In this document: positions 22,448 to 35,509 of the stretch, in pieces
How positions within the stretch are numbered: position 1 is the stretch's first letter
Layout of the letters: each line of letters starts with the position of its first letter
Assembly (NCBI GenBank): GCA_019633425.1
Contig: WSUB01000028.1
Location: forward strand, 248,001 to 312,000
DNA: 64,000 nucleotides
From: Tulasnella sp. 424
Taxonomy: Eukaryota; Basidiomycota; Agaricomycetes; Cantharellales; Tulasnellaceae
Reading direction: 5' to 3'
The notes under the pieces: generated by a model
What the model was told of the DNA's origin: nothing
The model's database searches: none
Seen by the model: only the letters and a program-made list of their open reading frames with translations
Made by a program: the position numbers and the translations under genes

Positions 22448-24520
22448 CGTTCCACTGATGGAAATCATCCTCTTATGCGGTGGCGATGCACTCGCACCCG
22501 CACCACCCTATAAAGAAATTCATGTTCGATGATTTCACAACTTGATGTATGAGCATGCTTACTTAGTCAATTATTCTTGGCCCTCCTCGGCTTCTTGCAA
22601 TCACGAATGACCTATTTGGTTCGCAGAGAGCCGAGCCGACACTTGTACCTCAAGCCTACAATCATATTACCCTCCGACACCTTCTTTCTACTAGTCAAAG
22701 CTCCCAATATTGCTATTGTATCGAAGATGGTCAGAAGATGTTCTATCATCCCTCGTAGCTCTCCAGGAAGGGGGAAGGGGGTTGGCAAAACGGTCAATCA
22801 TAGCGAAGAACTTCCTACGTTTCGTTTGAAGTTTTCATTCGGTGCCTATTGGTACAAATTCTCTGGCCTTGTGGCTCTTAGCATGCGGAATTGATTCGAA
22901 ATGAGGTCAAAAGATTCTCGAGGACGAGTTTGCGTGTTGTGGGTTCAGGGACGTGTCCTTCTCACGGTGTCGGAAATTGAATCTCAAAAGGTCTCCCGTT
23001 CTTCTCCACCACAGTGATGAACATGGTCCACTGGAACGTATTCTCTCGCATGACTTCAAACACTATTTTCTCTCATGATAATAGTTGCTAGCTACGGGCA
23101 TTCGCCTATATTGGAGGTGAGAACGCTTTCAATTACGTGGTGCGGTTGTTTGATTCACCCGGTTAGCTCAGCCCAAACGTTGTTTTTGGTTGGTTAGCGC
23201 AGACTAGGTCACCACGTCACTCTCTGAGAAAGTCAGTGCATAGTGAACCCAGGAAAATTTCGAATTCCTTTTCCCCCCTCCAGGAATAAACAGGTAGATA
23301 TTTAAACCTTGCCTCCTTATTAAAAACACTGAGATCATTCTATCATCCTTCGGTCATTTACACGCATTTGGATTCTTGATTCAGTTCTTATTATTCTGAT
23401 CATCCAGGCGCCAGTGGAAGGTTCCCGTTTGGAGTTTGGGATCTTCTTCGTACGTTAAACAGGCGCCTGGACGGCTGGCTGTGAAGGCTGATCACCTCGT
23501 CCCAGCCTAGCGGTTTCTTGACCCCACGAAAACCCGTAAGAGTTGATAATCCTGATCACACCTGCCGGTGCTAACACTGGACCCTTGTCAACTTCGAACC
23601 CCATGATCAGTGAGAGATGCGATTCTTTATGCACCTATCGAGAATCCTGACTGGCTTGAGGCTTAAGCCCCCGTCTATGTGCAGAGAATCTGGGTCCGGT
23701 GAATTAGGAATCGAGGTTCGGTTACCAACAGTGCCAGTTCTGGTGCAAATATTTCCGCTCGTGTGGAATGGTCCTTGCAAGTGTCCATTGTGCTGCCGGT
23801 TCATCCAACCATATCCCCGGATTCCTTGCGCGCCACTTGGCTCGCGAGCTCAGTTGAATCAAGGCTGGGGAACCTCCTAACCCCCCCGGTGGTTAACATG
23901 CACGAGTTGTCCACGATATTGCCACAACAACCCCTGAGAGTATGGCAACACGCTTCGAAAGTACAACCCCCTCCAAGCGCTTCGCAAACGCGCTTCACAC
24001 TGGTCGAGGAAAGTGCAGTAATCCTATGCGCATTGCTGGCTGCATTGAGCAAGTGCGGCCTTGACCCATGGATGCTGTTACGGTTGGTGAGCGTCACGTG
24101 ACGGCTTATGCCGGGCCTTTGTCTCGCGGCTCTCACACACGTCTGACCATTACTAGTTGCCCAACCCTCTCGGTCCATCTGTTACCACTCGAATACTCCC
24201 TCTTCCCTTCTCTATCGACTTTACCGACAGCTTTTTGGTATTCGATATCCATCAAACCGTTCCGACCAGTCGACCCCAATTACTCTTCAAGTTCATCGGA
24301 AGGCCGAACAAGGGCTCCCTTAACTTGGACTCAAAACATATCCCAGCGACTCAGCCGCCTCGACCTGAAGAGAGGACCTTTTGGTAGAAACCGCCGGCGT
24401 ATTCGAGCTGAAGACGCTGCCAGATAGTCGCACAATCGTTCATTCACCGCGGTCCCTCGCCACCCACGCTTCCACAGTCCCTCCAACCTCGAGAGGGTAT
24501 TACCAGTGTTGAAAACTGCT
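22448..24520. other. Intergenic region, no gene recognised
   Basis: 2.07 kb. Short ORFs (22577-22894 +, 23617-23880 +, 23801-24178 -) show no motif or consistent exon chain. The right part is C/T-rich, as expected for the promoter and 5' leader of the next gene. Confidence 0.45.
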
Positions 24521-26534
24521 ATGCGTTCGATTCAAGGTTCAGAAACCCCTTCGGGCACTAGCAAGTCCAGTCCAAATAGGCGGAACTCTTCCCAATCGAG
24601 CCCAGTTGCGAAGCGCCTCATGACCGACACTCCCTCGACCAACCTTCACCCCCTCCAACTTCTTACCCTTTCCGATGCTCTTCAGGATCTTATCGAGAAC
24701 GACACCTCCCGGAAGGTTTCATCTGGCTCTATTCCATCACTGCCCGCTGTCCCCACTTCTAGCTGGGTCGCAGATCTCACAGAGGTCAACGAACCGAGCC
24801 TGACGCCAATTCAACCTTGGTGGAAGACCAGCTTTCCAAATTTTGACGACCGCCTGCATCGGAAGTGGAGCGGTAGCTGGGAACCTTTACCATTATCCCA
24901 GGCATCAGACCCTGTCGCGGGAATTCTCAAGGTAAGCAGGGCCGAATCTTACCCTTCGCTCGGACCCAAATCCTCGTCTATTCTGACTCAATCTGCCTTG
25001 CAGAATCCTATATCTCCGACGAGTTTACCTCCCTTGGGTCGGAGGATATCGCTCGGCGTGGATGGCTTCTCTCCGATCACGAAAGTGAATACGGAGAGCA
25101 ACCAAGGAGATGGGCCTATGGCCTTACAAGTTCGCCAAAACGAAAACGTTGGTTGGGACGCGGCCACGGAAGTCGATAGTGAGAATGGTAGCGTAGGAGG
25201 AGACGACGATTTCCCCCCCATGATCGATCCTGACGAAGAAGCCGTTGAGTCGGTACGTCTTTCTCTAGCTCTATTCGTGACAGGTTCTCATTACTCATTT
25301 GCTCACGCACTAGGTGCTGGGTATAAAACGCCGAAGTGATTGGGACGCCGACGACTTACGCATCCCTCCACCGAAGAGACCACGCATGGATGCCTTTCTA
25401 TCATCAAGGCCCGCCTTTGTCTCTGCAGTACCACTAAGTAGAGACGAGGTCGCCAATCCCGCCAGTCAGCCGTCCAACCTTGAAACGCAGAGCAGCACAC
25501 AGGCGGAGCCTCCACGACCTGTAAAAGTCATCTTTGGTCCTGATCCCGATGGCCACCCCCACCGGACAAAAGCCAAGTCGATGTCCACCCAGCACAGGAA
25601 GAAGCAAGCAGAAAAGAGGCGGAAAGCATCGAAGGCTGTCGCTAGCCCCCTCTCTTCGACAGGCGAACAATCCCCCTCATCCACTCGTGAGGCCGAGGGC
25701 CTCAGCCGACCCAGAAAGCCAGAGCTCAAGGCAAAGGAAGAACGGCACTTTCTAATTCGCGACCGCGTCTACGAGCGAGTGGGCGTGCTGCTCGAAATGT
25801 ACGAGAACCGCGTCCTGCTGAACCGCGGGCTTGATCTTCGGGAAGTTCGTCGACGATATACACTACAACCTTGGAACCCCAATAGGAAGAAGCGCGCGGT
25901 GCAGAGAGCGGACGGTGCATGGAGGACGCTGGATGGGCCCGAACAATGGAAGCTATGCACGCCGGCGATCGGGGAGTACGTCCGGATTGCCTACCCCTCT
26001 GAGGACCACCCAGCTTGGTCCGCTGTGGACCCAGGTGCTCTTATGCGCTGGAAGGAGAGTGAGGAGTACGTATATAGGCGCACTGGGGAATGTGAACTTG
26101 GGATCGACGATTCCGAGATCGCATATGCCAGGGAAAGGTCGTCTCAAATGAACGTGGATTCCTTCAGCACTGAGTGGTCAGCTGCGGTCGAGGAGCACCT
26201 CGAGATGGAAACCACTACCGAAGAAGTCAGGGGGATCGACGCCTCAAACGCCTCTCAAATACCCGAACCGCCCATATTGCCGCCCCAACCAGTTCGCCGT
26301 TCCACTCGCACCACCACAACCGCAACGTTACCATCTTCCCGAAAACCTACCCGAGTTACGCGGTCATCCTCGGTGGGAATAAAACCCCCCACCCTTCTTC
26401 GGAGGCACTCTTCGGAAAACCCGTCATCCCGTCCCACTCGTAGTACTCGGAGCCGAACACGGGCGAGATCGACGATAACACCCTTACCTCAAACTCAATC
26501 CCGACGTCTTCGGTCAATGGCTCCGCCGACGTGA
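24521..26534 (+). CDS. Basic, Ser-rich hypothetical protein, probably nuclear
   Basis: Three exons: 24521-24931, 25004-25252 and 25314-26534, joined by introns of 72 nt (GTAAGC...CAG) and 61 nt (GTACGT...TAG), giving about 626 residues. The first ATG in frame is 24521 (MRSIQGSETP). The N-terminal third is Ser/Thr/Pro-rich. A cluster RIPPPKRPRMD and a second basic stretch KKQAEKRRKASK look like nuclear localisation signals. The only region that looks folded is ERHFLIRDRVYERVGVLLEMYENRVLLNRGLDLREVRRRY onward, read here in parts, through YVRIAYPSEDHPAW. The C-terminus is rich in Arg, Ser and Thr (RRSTRTTTT, RSTRSRTRARS). I do not recognise the family and assign no function. Confidence 0.75.
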
Positions 26535-26700
26535 CACTCTACTTTAGGTTAATGATTACCCTGTCTCTCTGTTTCTTTCATCGGTCATACCCCACCATTT
26601 GTTTCACTATGAGCATGCCCAAAATCATCGTGTATAATAATTCGCAATATGAAATATGACCAGCTCTCTGATGGTTACAGGTCTCGAATGCCCGAACCTA

Positions 26701-28693
26701 TCATTTGGCTTTGGCGAAGCCAACCGCGAGCCTGTCGTAATCGAAGACGGAGTACCAATTCTTCATGAATTCGTCGCCAACGATGGCCAGGTTACCTCCG
26801 CTATCGGCACCTATGCCACATTTTATGTCAGGGATACGGAACGAAGACCAAGAATCCCGATACGTACCAGCGATACCGCCTACGCAGTCGTTGGAGCCGC
26901 TGTAAGATGAGGGGAGACTCGTCAATCGAGCGACGCAGGATCGTATGTCAGACAGATGTACTTACTCAGACAGAGAACCCGTGTTAAAGTCGTTGGGATC
27001 AACAGCATAGGATTTCCCTCCAAAATTGAAGCTGATAGTCCCGATGTCGGTATCGCATGGGAAGGTGTAGAACCCATCTCCGGCGGCGGAAGACTGAGCC
27101 GCACCGGGAATCTTGGAACGCGATCATCGGTGTCAATTAAACTGAATATTAAAGGATTACACTACCAACCTGTTTGTAAAGCTTTGCAGCGACGGCTGTA
27201 GGAACGTAGATCAGGCTGGTTCCAGAATCAATAACCGCGCTGAAACCAGAACTTGAAGCTGGGGTGCCATCATAAGAAAGACCGGAGCTCTAATGTTCAG
27301 GACTGGCATGTTAGTGATCCTGGAATACGATGGAGTGTCTTGTAGAGGTATTGGCGTACCGGAATATTCCAATATCTTTGCGTTCCGTCCGTAGCGTCGG
27401 GGTCAAGAGGGTAGTAGTCAATGGCTATAAGTAGGCGTTCCATCAAACCGAGCACATCTTCGAGGCAAAATCAGGTCTCCGTACCTCCGGTATACTTCGC
27501 AGAGTTGACACAGCCAATACACAACTCTGAACCACCTGCACCACCTCGAGACATGTAGAATGAGAAGACGTTGGAAGCCAGACTACCTGACTCGGCAAGA
27601 TTGATAAAGAACGGCGTTGCTTTGGACTCGGCACTAGAAAGAGTCACCGGAGTAGACCAAAGTTCAGCAGATAGCTCGGAAAGTTAATCGTCATCAAGGA
27701 TAACGTACTTGGCTGGGAAGCCGAGACCCATTAAACCGGCATTGGGCTAGGGGGAAAAGCCAAACAGTTCAGCTCTGTCGTCCACACGTGACAAAATCCC
27801 GAATCAAACTTACTCCACCAAACCCATCGGTCTCGCTGGTAACGGCGCCGAAGGTCTGGCTCTTGACCGTCAACCCAGCGACAGTGACCGTATCGGTGGC
27901 GAGCGTTCCTTGGGCACCGCTTCCGTCTTCGTATTGAATCGAGAATCTGGTTTATTGCTCAATGAGACACGGTTGGGTAGAGTAAAGATTGGACGAAATG
28001 AGACTTACGGGGTTTTGCTAGCTTTGAAAGTCGTCGACCTCGCTGAATTGAATAGAGGACCTGCGCAGCTTTGGCAGCTCGACCTATCGCGAGCCAAATT
28101 TAACCCATTAGAATGTTCAGCGAGGACAGATCGAAGTTGATGTCCAAACATACATCGGTATGACGAGATCGCTCGAGCCCGTGTCGAAGTCAACGTTGCT
28201 TCCTTGAGATGGGGTTCCAACTGAGACAAGGACTAGGTTAGGGTGGATTCAAAGTAAAAGATGGGTGTGACATACTAGAGATAGGGCCGTAGTACACTGT
28301 AAGGGACCAAAGGGTCAGTTAAACCTTCGAAACAAGTCCTTGACCTGCTCCAGCATAGTACTCACTAACGTCGACCTGGTTGAAATCATCTGTCAGTGGG
28401 TCTTTTCCTTGGTTGCCAGCTCTTTTGCTCTTGATGTCGAATGGCTGGCCGACGTTCTTCAAGGCTCGTTTGGCGGCGCCGGAGGTGGACGAAATCGTCT
28501 GGTTCGTATTCCCATATTTCACTTGAATACGGGCTCGTTCTTTGCGTGCTGCGTCTGCATTAAAGATTTTGTTGCCACCTTGGATAGTGTTACGCTGAAA
28601 GTTAATCAGAGACGCGCTGCGCTTCTGGGGTGCAGGAGAAGCTGAGGAAAGAGTGGAAGCTAGAAGAAGGGTAGAGATTGTGATAGCGAGCAT
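26701..28693 (-). pseudogene. Secreted aspartic protease (A1, polyporopepsin-like), copy 1, nonsense mutation
   Basis: First of four tandem copies, with about 11 small exons. A signal peptide (MLAITISTLLLASTLSSASP) and a propeptide precede the mature enzyme. The first catalytic motif is DFDTGSSDLVIP and the second AVIDSGTSLIYV. The Cys pair CQSC and the C-terminus FMKNWYSVFDYDRLAVGFAKAK (read in parts) are conserved. In the central exon, at about 27685, the codon that reads TCA in copy 2 is TAA here (DDD-stop-LSEL), which would end the protein before the second Asp. The rest of the exon chain is open. Peptidases of this family are secreted endopeptidases active at acid pH. Either the copy is dead or the stop is a sequencing error. 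Confidence 0.8.
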
Positions 28694-29961
28694 TGGGATA
28701 TACTTTGGAGTGAGTGAATGTAAGGATTGTGTGGTGTTAGTAGTTGATAATGGATCTATCCCTTCCCCGACTGCAGTTATCTTATACCTGGGTGAGACCC
28801 AGCATCGGACGCGCATCTTGGCATGATGAGGTAAACCCACGAGAGCAGCGCCGGCCAAGACCAAAGAGGGAGTACCCGCGATGATCTATTTTTGTCGTCA
28901 GTCCAGTTTGTCGCGAGGTGGATGTTCTGAGGAATTGGACCGGAGCGAGTAAGTCCCACTCGGAGAACCTCCCGTTTCCATGGACAGTCGGGCGACGAAG
29001 TCCTCCCGAAGAGACCGGTGCTTCGTGAGCGCCAGTTGCCGTCGGAGGTCACAGCGCTCGCATTACAAGGCGACATGCTAGCGGTCTTAGGGTGGTGTCA
29101 AAACGAGTACGTTGCCTAAATCAGCATGTGCTCGTCTTAACCGATGTGTAATTCTTCGGCAACAAGAGCAAGACATGATCGAGTTCTGCGGGCTTTAGAG
29201 AAGTTAGCTCCAAGCATCACAACCGGTGCCTGACGGAACGTTACAGATTGGGTGCCGGGGCAGTCGATTCACCGTTAACGCGTTGCCAAGCTCAACCGGC
29301 TACTCTTCACAGTCCGGTAGCCGAACGGCACTTCCCGCGCGACGGAGACAGCACCACCGTCACACGTGACGTCATTTCAAACCCCGAGTGAAAATGGTCC
29401 CACCACTCTTTCATTCTCGAGGAAGGCTAATGATGGAGGATCCTAGACAGCGTCATGAGTTGGAGCTAGTCATGTGTAGTAATAAATCATTTACAGGGGG
29501 ACTTGCCATTATTCTTCAAACCTGCCAATTATGGTAAGTCCGAAGCTCCGGAGACAGTCACCTGAGTCAGAGCGTGACGTGATAGGCTTGGACAAGGAAG
29601 CGTGACGCGGGACAAAGACTCCGATGAGGCGAGGCTCGGTAGCCAGCGTGACCGCGTGACGAGCCTCTGATCGAAATAGTACAGTACAGTAAGATTCAGC
29701 CCTGCAGCAGAGCCTCTTGAGTCAAACCCAGCTGCACATCTATCAGTCAACCAACGGTCAAAGAGTGATCACGCGGCGGAGCCAACCGGTAGCCCAGAGC
29801 AATACGGTTCAAGGCAGCGGGGATATCATAATCATGGTTATGCCAGCGATATCGATGTCAAGTACGTAACTGACATGCCCAAGATCATCGTATGTAATAA
29901 TACGCAGTATACTATATGACCAGCTCTCTGGTGGTTACAGGTATCGAATGACCCGAATCTA
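28694..29961. other. Spacer between protease copies 1 and 2
   Basis: Upstream region of protease copy 1. It shares blocks with the spacers at 31959-33511, 35510-36504 and 40027-40878, for example TGACGGAACGTTACAGATTG and the GTGCCGGGGCAGTCGAT stretch. Bases of about 29530-29760 also match about 33075-33290. No separate gene is seen. Confidence 0.6.
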
Positions 29962-31958
29962 TTATTTGGCTTTGGCGAACCCAACCGCGCGCCTGTTGTA
30001 ATCGAACACGGAGTACCAATTCTTCATGAATTCGTCGCCAACGATGGCCAGGTTACCTCCGAGGTCGTCGCCTATACCACACCATACGTCAGGATAAGAA
30101 ACGAAGGCCAAAGATCTCGATACGTACCAATGATACCGCCTACGCAGTCAGAGGAGCCTCTGCAAGGTGAGAGGAAACTCGTTAATCGAACAATGCAGGG
30201 TCGTATGTTGGACGGATGCACTTACTCAGACACAGCACCAATGTTGAAATCGTTAGGGTCAATGGCATAGCTTTTCCCTCCAAAATTGAAGCTGACAGGC
30301 TTTAAGGAAGCATCGCACGGGAAGAGCCAAAACCCATCTCCGACGCTGTTCGGAGCTTGGCGCGAACCGGGAATCTTGGAACATGATCATCAGTGTCAGC
30401 CAAGCTGAACTTCAGGGAATGACACTACCAACCTTGCTGTAAAGTTGTCTCGCGACGGCTGTAGTAACGTAGATTAGGCTGGTTCCAGAATCAATAACAG
30501 CGCTGAAACCAGAGGTTCGGGTGCCACCATAAGAAAGGCCGGAGCTCTAATATTCAGGGTTAGCACACAAGTGATCCTAGAGTATAATGGAGTGTCTTGT
30601 AGAGGTATTGGCGTACCGGAATATTCCAATATAATTGGTTTCCGCCCGTAGCGGAGGGGTCAAGGGGGTAGTAGTCAACGGCTATAAGTAGGCGTTCCAT
30701 CAAACGGAGCAAATCTTCGAAGCAAAATTAGGTCTCCGTACCTCCGGTATACTTCGCAGAGTTGACACAGCCAATACACAACTCGGAACCGTCTGCTCCA
30801 CCTCGAGACATATAGAATGAGAAGACGTTGGAAGCCAGACTACCCGAATCGGCGAGATTGATAAAGAACGGCTTTGCGTTGGAGACGGCACTAGAAAGAG
30901 CCAAGGGAGTAGACCAAAGTTCAGCAGATAGCTCTGAAAGTGAATCGCCGTCAAGAGTACCGTACTTGTCCGTGAAGCCGAGGCCCATCAAGCCAGCATG
31001 AGGCTAGGGGAAAAGCCAAAAATGTCACTTCTGTTGTCCATACTTGAGAAGTCCTGAACCAAACTTACTCCAGAAAACCCGCCGCTCTCAGAGGTAACGG
31101 CACCAAAGACCTGGCGGGCGACCGTCAACCCAGCGACAGTGACCGTATCGTTGGCAAGCGTTCCGCTGGCACCGCTCCCGTCCTGGTATTGAATTGAGAA
31201 ACTGTTTTATTGCTCAGTGAGATGGGGTTGACCACAAGAACGATTGGATGAAGTGCGACTTACGGGGTACTGGTACGTTTGAACGTCGTGGATCTCGCCG
31301 AGTTGAATAGAGGACCTGTGCAACTTCGACAATTCGACCTATCGCGAGCAAATCGTACAGATTAGACTGTTCAGCGAGAACAGATCGAAGTGAATGTTTA
31401 AACATACAGCGGTACGACGAGATCGCTCGAGCCCGTGTCGAAGTCGACAGTGGTCCTTTGCGCTGGGGTTCCAACTAAGGTAGGGACTTGTTAGGGATGA
31501 TTCAAAGTATGAGGTGGGTGTGACGCACCAGAGATAGAGCCGTAGTACACTTTAAGGGACCCAATGTTAATTTAGCCCTTGGTAATAAGCCCTTGACCTG
31601 CTCTACCACAGAACTCACAAACATCAATTTGATTAAATTCATCTGTCAGGGGATTCTTTCCCTCTTTGCCGGCTCTTTTGTTGATGTCGAACGGCTGGCC
31701 GACGCTCTTCAAGGTTCGTTTGGTGGTGCCGTAAGTGGACGAAATCCTCTGGTTGGCACTCCCATATTTCACTTGAATGCGGGCTCGTTCTTGGCGTGCT
31801 GCATCTGCGTTAAAGACTTTTTTACCACCGTCGATAGTGTGACGGTGGAAGTTAACCACAGACGCGCTTCGTCTCTGGAAATCACGGGGAGAAGGTGCTG
31901 GAGAAGCTGAGGAAAGAGTGGAGGCTAGGAGAAGGGTAGTGAATGTGATAGCGAACAT
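29962..31958 (-). CDS. Secreted aspartic protease (A1, polyporopepsin-like), copy 2
   Basis: About 11 exons with short introns; all the junctions I followed keep frame. The start MFAITFTTLLLASTLSSASP is a signal peptide. A basic propeptide (about residues 20-105, with NADAARQERARIQVKYG) follows. Motifs are DFDTGSSDLVVP, DGSGASGTLANDTVTVAGL, GLMGLGFTDKYGTLDG, FINLADSGSLASNVFSFYMS, CIGCVNSAKYTGG, the second catalytic DSGTSL in VIDSGTSLIYV, FNFGGKSYAIDPNDF and the C-terminal GNLAIVGDEFMKNWYSVFDY. Stop TAA at 29962-29964. This is a secreted endopeptidase of nutrition or wood/litter protein degradation. It looks intact and is probably one of the two functional members of the array. Confidence 0.9.
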
Positions 31959-33511
31959 CGCGATATCCTGTAGAGTGAAGGAATGTAGGGATCGGGTGGT
32001 GTTACTAGTAAATGATGGATCTATTGTTTCCTCGATGACAGTAATTTTATACCTCGGTCGGACACGGCATCATCAGACGTCCGTCTTGGCATGAAGAGGT
32101 AAACCAGAGAAACGCCGGTCAAGACCAAAGAGGCAGTACTCGCAACGATCCCTTTTTGGTCATCGTTTCAGTTTGTAGCGATGTGGACGGTCTGAGAAAT
32201 TGTAAGTCCCACCGCCCGTTTCTAAGGACAGTCGCGGGACCAACTCCTCCCGAGAAGACCAGCGCTTCGTGAACGCCAGTTGCGGTAGGAGGTCCTAGCG
32301 CTCGCAGTACAAAGATGCCATGTTCGTGGTCTTAGGGTGGTGTCAAAACGAATGCGTTGCCCAAATCAGCATGCGCTTGTCCGAACCAATGTGTAATTCT
32401 TCGATAACAAGAACAATACACGAGCGAGTCCTGCGGGCTCTAGATGTGTTAGCTCCAAGCATCACGACTTGTGCCTGACGGAACGTTACAGATTAGGTGC
32501 CGGGGCAGTCGATGCACCGATGCCAAGAGTCTTGGCAACGGAGCTCCAAGACTCAGATCGTCCGGCAGCCACACGGCACCTCCCGCGCGACGGAGGCCAA
32601 CACCACCTTCATACGTGACATCCTTCAAACACCCGAGTGAAATGGCTAATACAACTCTTTCATTCTCGAGCAAGCCTGAGAACGAAAGCTGCTGAGCAGC
32701 GCCAAGATCTAGCTGAAGCTCCAATATGAATAATTCTCTCCATTTCACAACGTAATACAAGTGGCAATTTGCTGGCGGACTTGCCATGGTTCTGTACATG
32801 ACACCCCTCGTCCCGAGGAACCTGACAACTCACCGACCTGTAACCCAGAGAAGTATGGTCCAAGCCAACGGGTATATTGGAATTCTATTATGCCAAGGAT
32901 ATCGATGCTTAATTCACTGTCAGTGAACCAGTCAGTTGACCAGTCAGTTGCCCAGTCTGTGTCCTGGACACGATCGAGACTTGCGTAGGCTCGCTGGGCC
33001 CTGGGGTGCGAGACCGAGCCCCGAATTAGGCTCGAAGTGAGGGCTTGGGGCGCCCGCACTAACCTGCCAATTCCTGGTAAGTCCGAAGCTCCGGAGACGG
33101 TCACCCGAGCCAAAGCGTGACGTGATAGGCTCAGACAAGGAAGCGTGACGCGGGACAAAGACTCCGATTAGGCTCGGCTCGGTAGCCAGCGTGACGAACC
33201 TCTGACCGATAGTACAGCACATCAAATTGTAATATCAGTCCTGCAGCACAGCCTCTTGAGTCAAACCCGGCTACACATGTCAGTCAAGCAACGGTCAGAG
33301 AGTGATCACGCGGCGGCTGTATTCGACCGCGCTAACCGGTAGCCCAGAGCAATACGGTTCAATGCAGCGGGAATAGTATAATCATGGCTATGGCAGCGAT
33401 ATCGATGTCAATTACGTAACTGACATGCCCAAGATCATCATATGTAATAATACGCAAGATGCTATATGACCAGCTCTCTGGTGGTTACAGGTATCGAATG
33501 ACCCGAATCGG
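31959..33511. other. Spacer with 70 bp kinase relic
   Basis: Upstream region of protease copy 2. It shares blocks with the other spacers. At about 32915-32985 it carries the last part of the pseudokinase gene that is intact at 40879-42876: the tandem 12 bp units (GACCAGTCAGTT) followed by GTGTCCTGGACACGATCGAG. No independent gene. Confidence 0.6.
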
Positions 33512-35509
33512 TCATTTGGCTTTAGCGAACCCAACCGCGCCTCTGTTGTAATCGAACACGGAGTACCAATTCTTCATGAATTCGTCGCCAACGATGGCCA
33601 GGTTACCTCCGAGGTCGTCGCCTATACCAAGCCATACGTCAGGATAAGAAACGAAGCCCAAAGATCCCGATACGTACCAATGATACCACCTACGCAGTCA
33701 GAGGAGCCTCTGCAAGGTGAGAGGAGACTCGTCAATCGAGCGACACAGGGTCATATGTTGGACGGATGCACTTACTCAGACACAGCACCAATGTTGAAAT
33801 CGTTCGGGTCAATGGCATAGCTTTCCCCTCCAAAATTGAAGCTGATGGGCTTTAAGGAAGCATCGCACGGGAAGAGCCAGAACCCATCTCCAACGCTGTT
33901 CGGAGCCCGGCGCGCACCGGGAATCTTGGAGCATGATCATCAGTGTCAGCCAAGCTAAACCTCAGGGAATGACACTACCAACCTTGCTGTAAAGTTGTCT
34001 CGCGACGGCTGTAGTAACGTAGATTAGGCTGGTTCCAGAATCAATAACAGCGCTGAAACCAGAGGTTCGGGTGCCACCGTAAGAAAGGCCGGAGCTCTAA
34101 TATTCAGGGTTAGCACATTAGTGATCCTAAAGTAAAAAGGAGTGTCTTGTAGAGGTATTGGCGTACCGGAATATTCCAATATAGTTGGCTACCGCCCGTA
34201 GCGGAGGGGTCAAGGGGGTAGTAGTCAACGGCTATAAGTAGGCGTTCCATCAAACGGAGCAAATTTTGGAAGCAAAATCAGGTCTCCGTACCTCCGGTAT
34301 ACTTCTCAGAGTTGACACAGCCAATACACAACTCGGAACCGTCTACTCCACCTCGAGCCATATAGAATGAGAAGACGTTGGAAGCCAGGCTACCCGAATC
34401 GGCGAGATTGATAAAGAACGGCTTTGCGTTGGAGACGGCACTAGAAAGAGCCACCGGAGTAGATCAAAGTTCAGCAGATAGCTCTGAAAGTGAATCGCCG
34501 TCAAGGGTACCGTACTTGTCTGTGAAGCCGAGGCCCATCAAACCAGCATAGGGCTAGGGGAAAAGTCAGAGAGTTCACTTCTGTTGTCCATACTTGAAAA
34601 CTTCTGAATCAAACTTACTCCAGAAAACCCGCCGCTCTCGGAGGTAATGGCACCGAAAACCTGGCCGGCGACCGTCAACCCAGCGACAGTGACCGTATCG
34701 GTGGCGAGCGTTCCGTTCGCACCACTTCCGTCTTGGAATCGAATCGAGAAGCTGATTTATCTCTCAATGAGACGGGATTGACTACAAGAACGATTGGGCG
34801 AAGTGCGACTTACGGAGTATTGCTACGTTTGAACGTCGTGGATCTCGCCGAGTTGAATAGAGGACCTGTGCAACTTCGACAGTTCGACCTATCGCGAGCC
34901 AATTTGAACAGATTAGAATGTTCAGCGAGAACCAATTGAAGTGAATCTCCAAGCATACATCGGTACGATGAGATCGCTCGAGCCCGTGTCGAAGTCGACA
35001 GTAGTCTCTTGCGCTGGGGTTCCAACTGAGGTAGGGACTTGTTAGGAAGGATTCAAAGTATAAGGTGGCTGCGACACACCAGACATAGGGCCGTAGTACG
35101 CTTTAAGGGACCAAATGTTAATTTAGCCCTTGGTAATAAGTCCTTGACCTGCTCCAACACAGGACTCACCAACATCAATCTGATTGAAGTCATCTGTCAG
35201 TGGGTCCTTTCCCTCTTTGCCGGCTCTTTTGTTGATGTCGAACGGCTGGCCGACGGTCTTCAAGGCTCGTTTGGTGGCGCTGGAAGTGGACGATATCCTC
35301 TGGTTGGCATTCCCATATTTCACTTGAACGCGGGCTCGTTCTTGACGTGCTGCATCTGCATTAAAGACCTTTTTGCCACCGTCGATGGTGTGACGGTGGA
35401 AGTTAACCACAGACGCGCTTCGTCTCTGGAAATCACTGGGAGAAGGTGCAGGAGAAGCCGAGGAAAGAGTGGAGGCTAGGAGAAGGGTGGTGAATGTGAT
35501 AGCGAGCAT
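33512..35509 (-). pseudogene. Secreted aspartic protease (A1), copy 3, nonsense mutation
   Basis: Same exon layout as copy 2. The signal peptide MLAITFTTLLLASTLSSASP, propeptide and both catalytic motifs are present. In the central exon at about 34465 the conserved Trp codon of SAELWS is TGA (plus strand GATCAA instead of GACCAA), a single G-to-A change that stops the protein before the second catalytic Asp. I saw no other break. The stop lies only about ten codons from the stop in copy 1 but is a different mutation, so the two copies were inactivated independently. Confidence 0.8.

Noticed and set aside
23150..23220. GGTTAGCTCAG motif considered as a tRNA A-box and D-loop
   Set aside because: No B-box with a GTTCGANTCC-type sequence follows at the right distance and no acceptor stem pairs.
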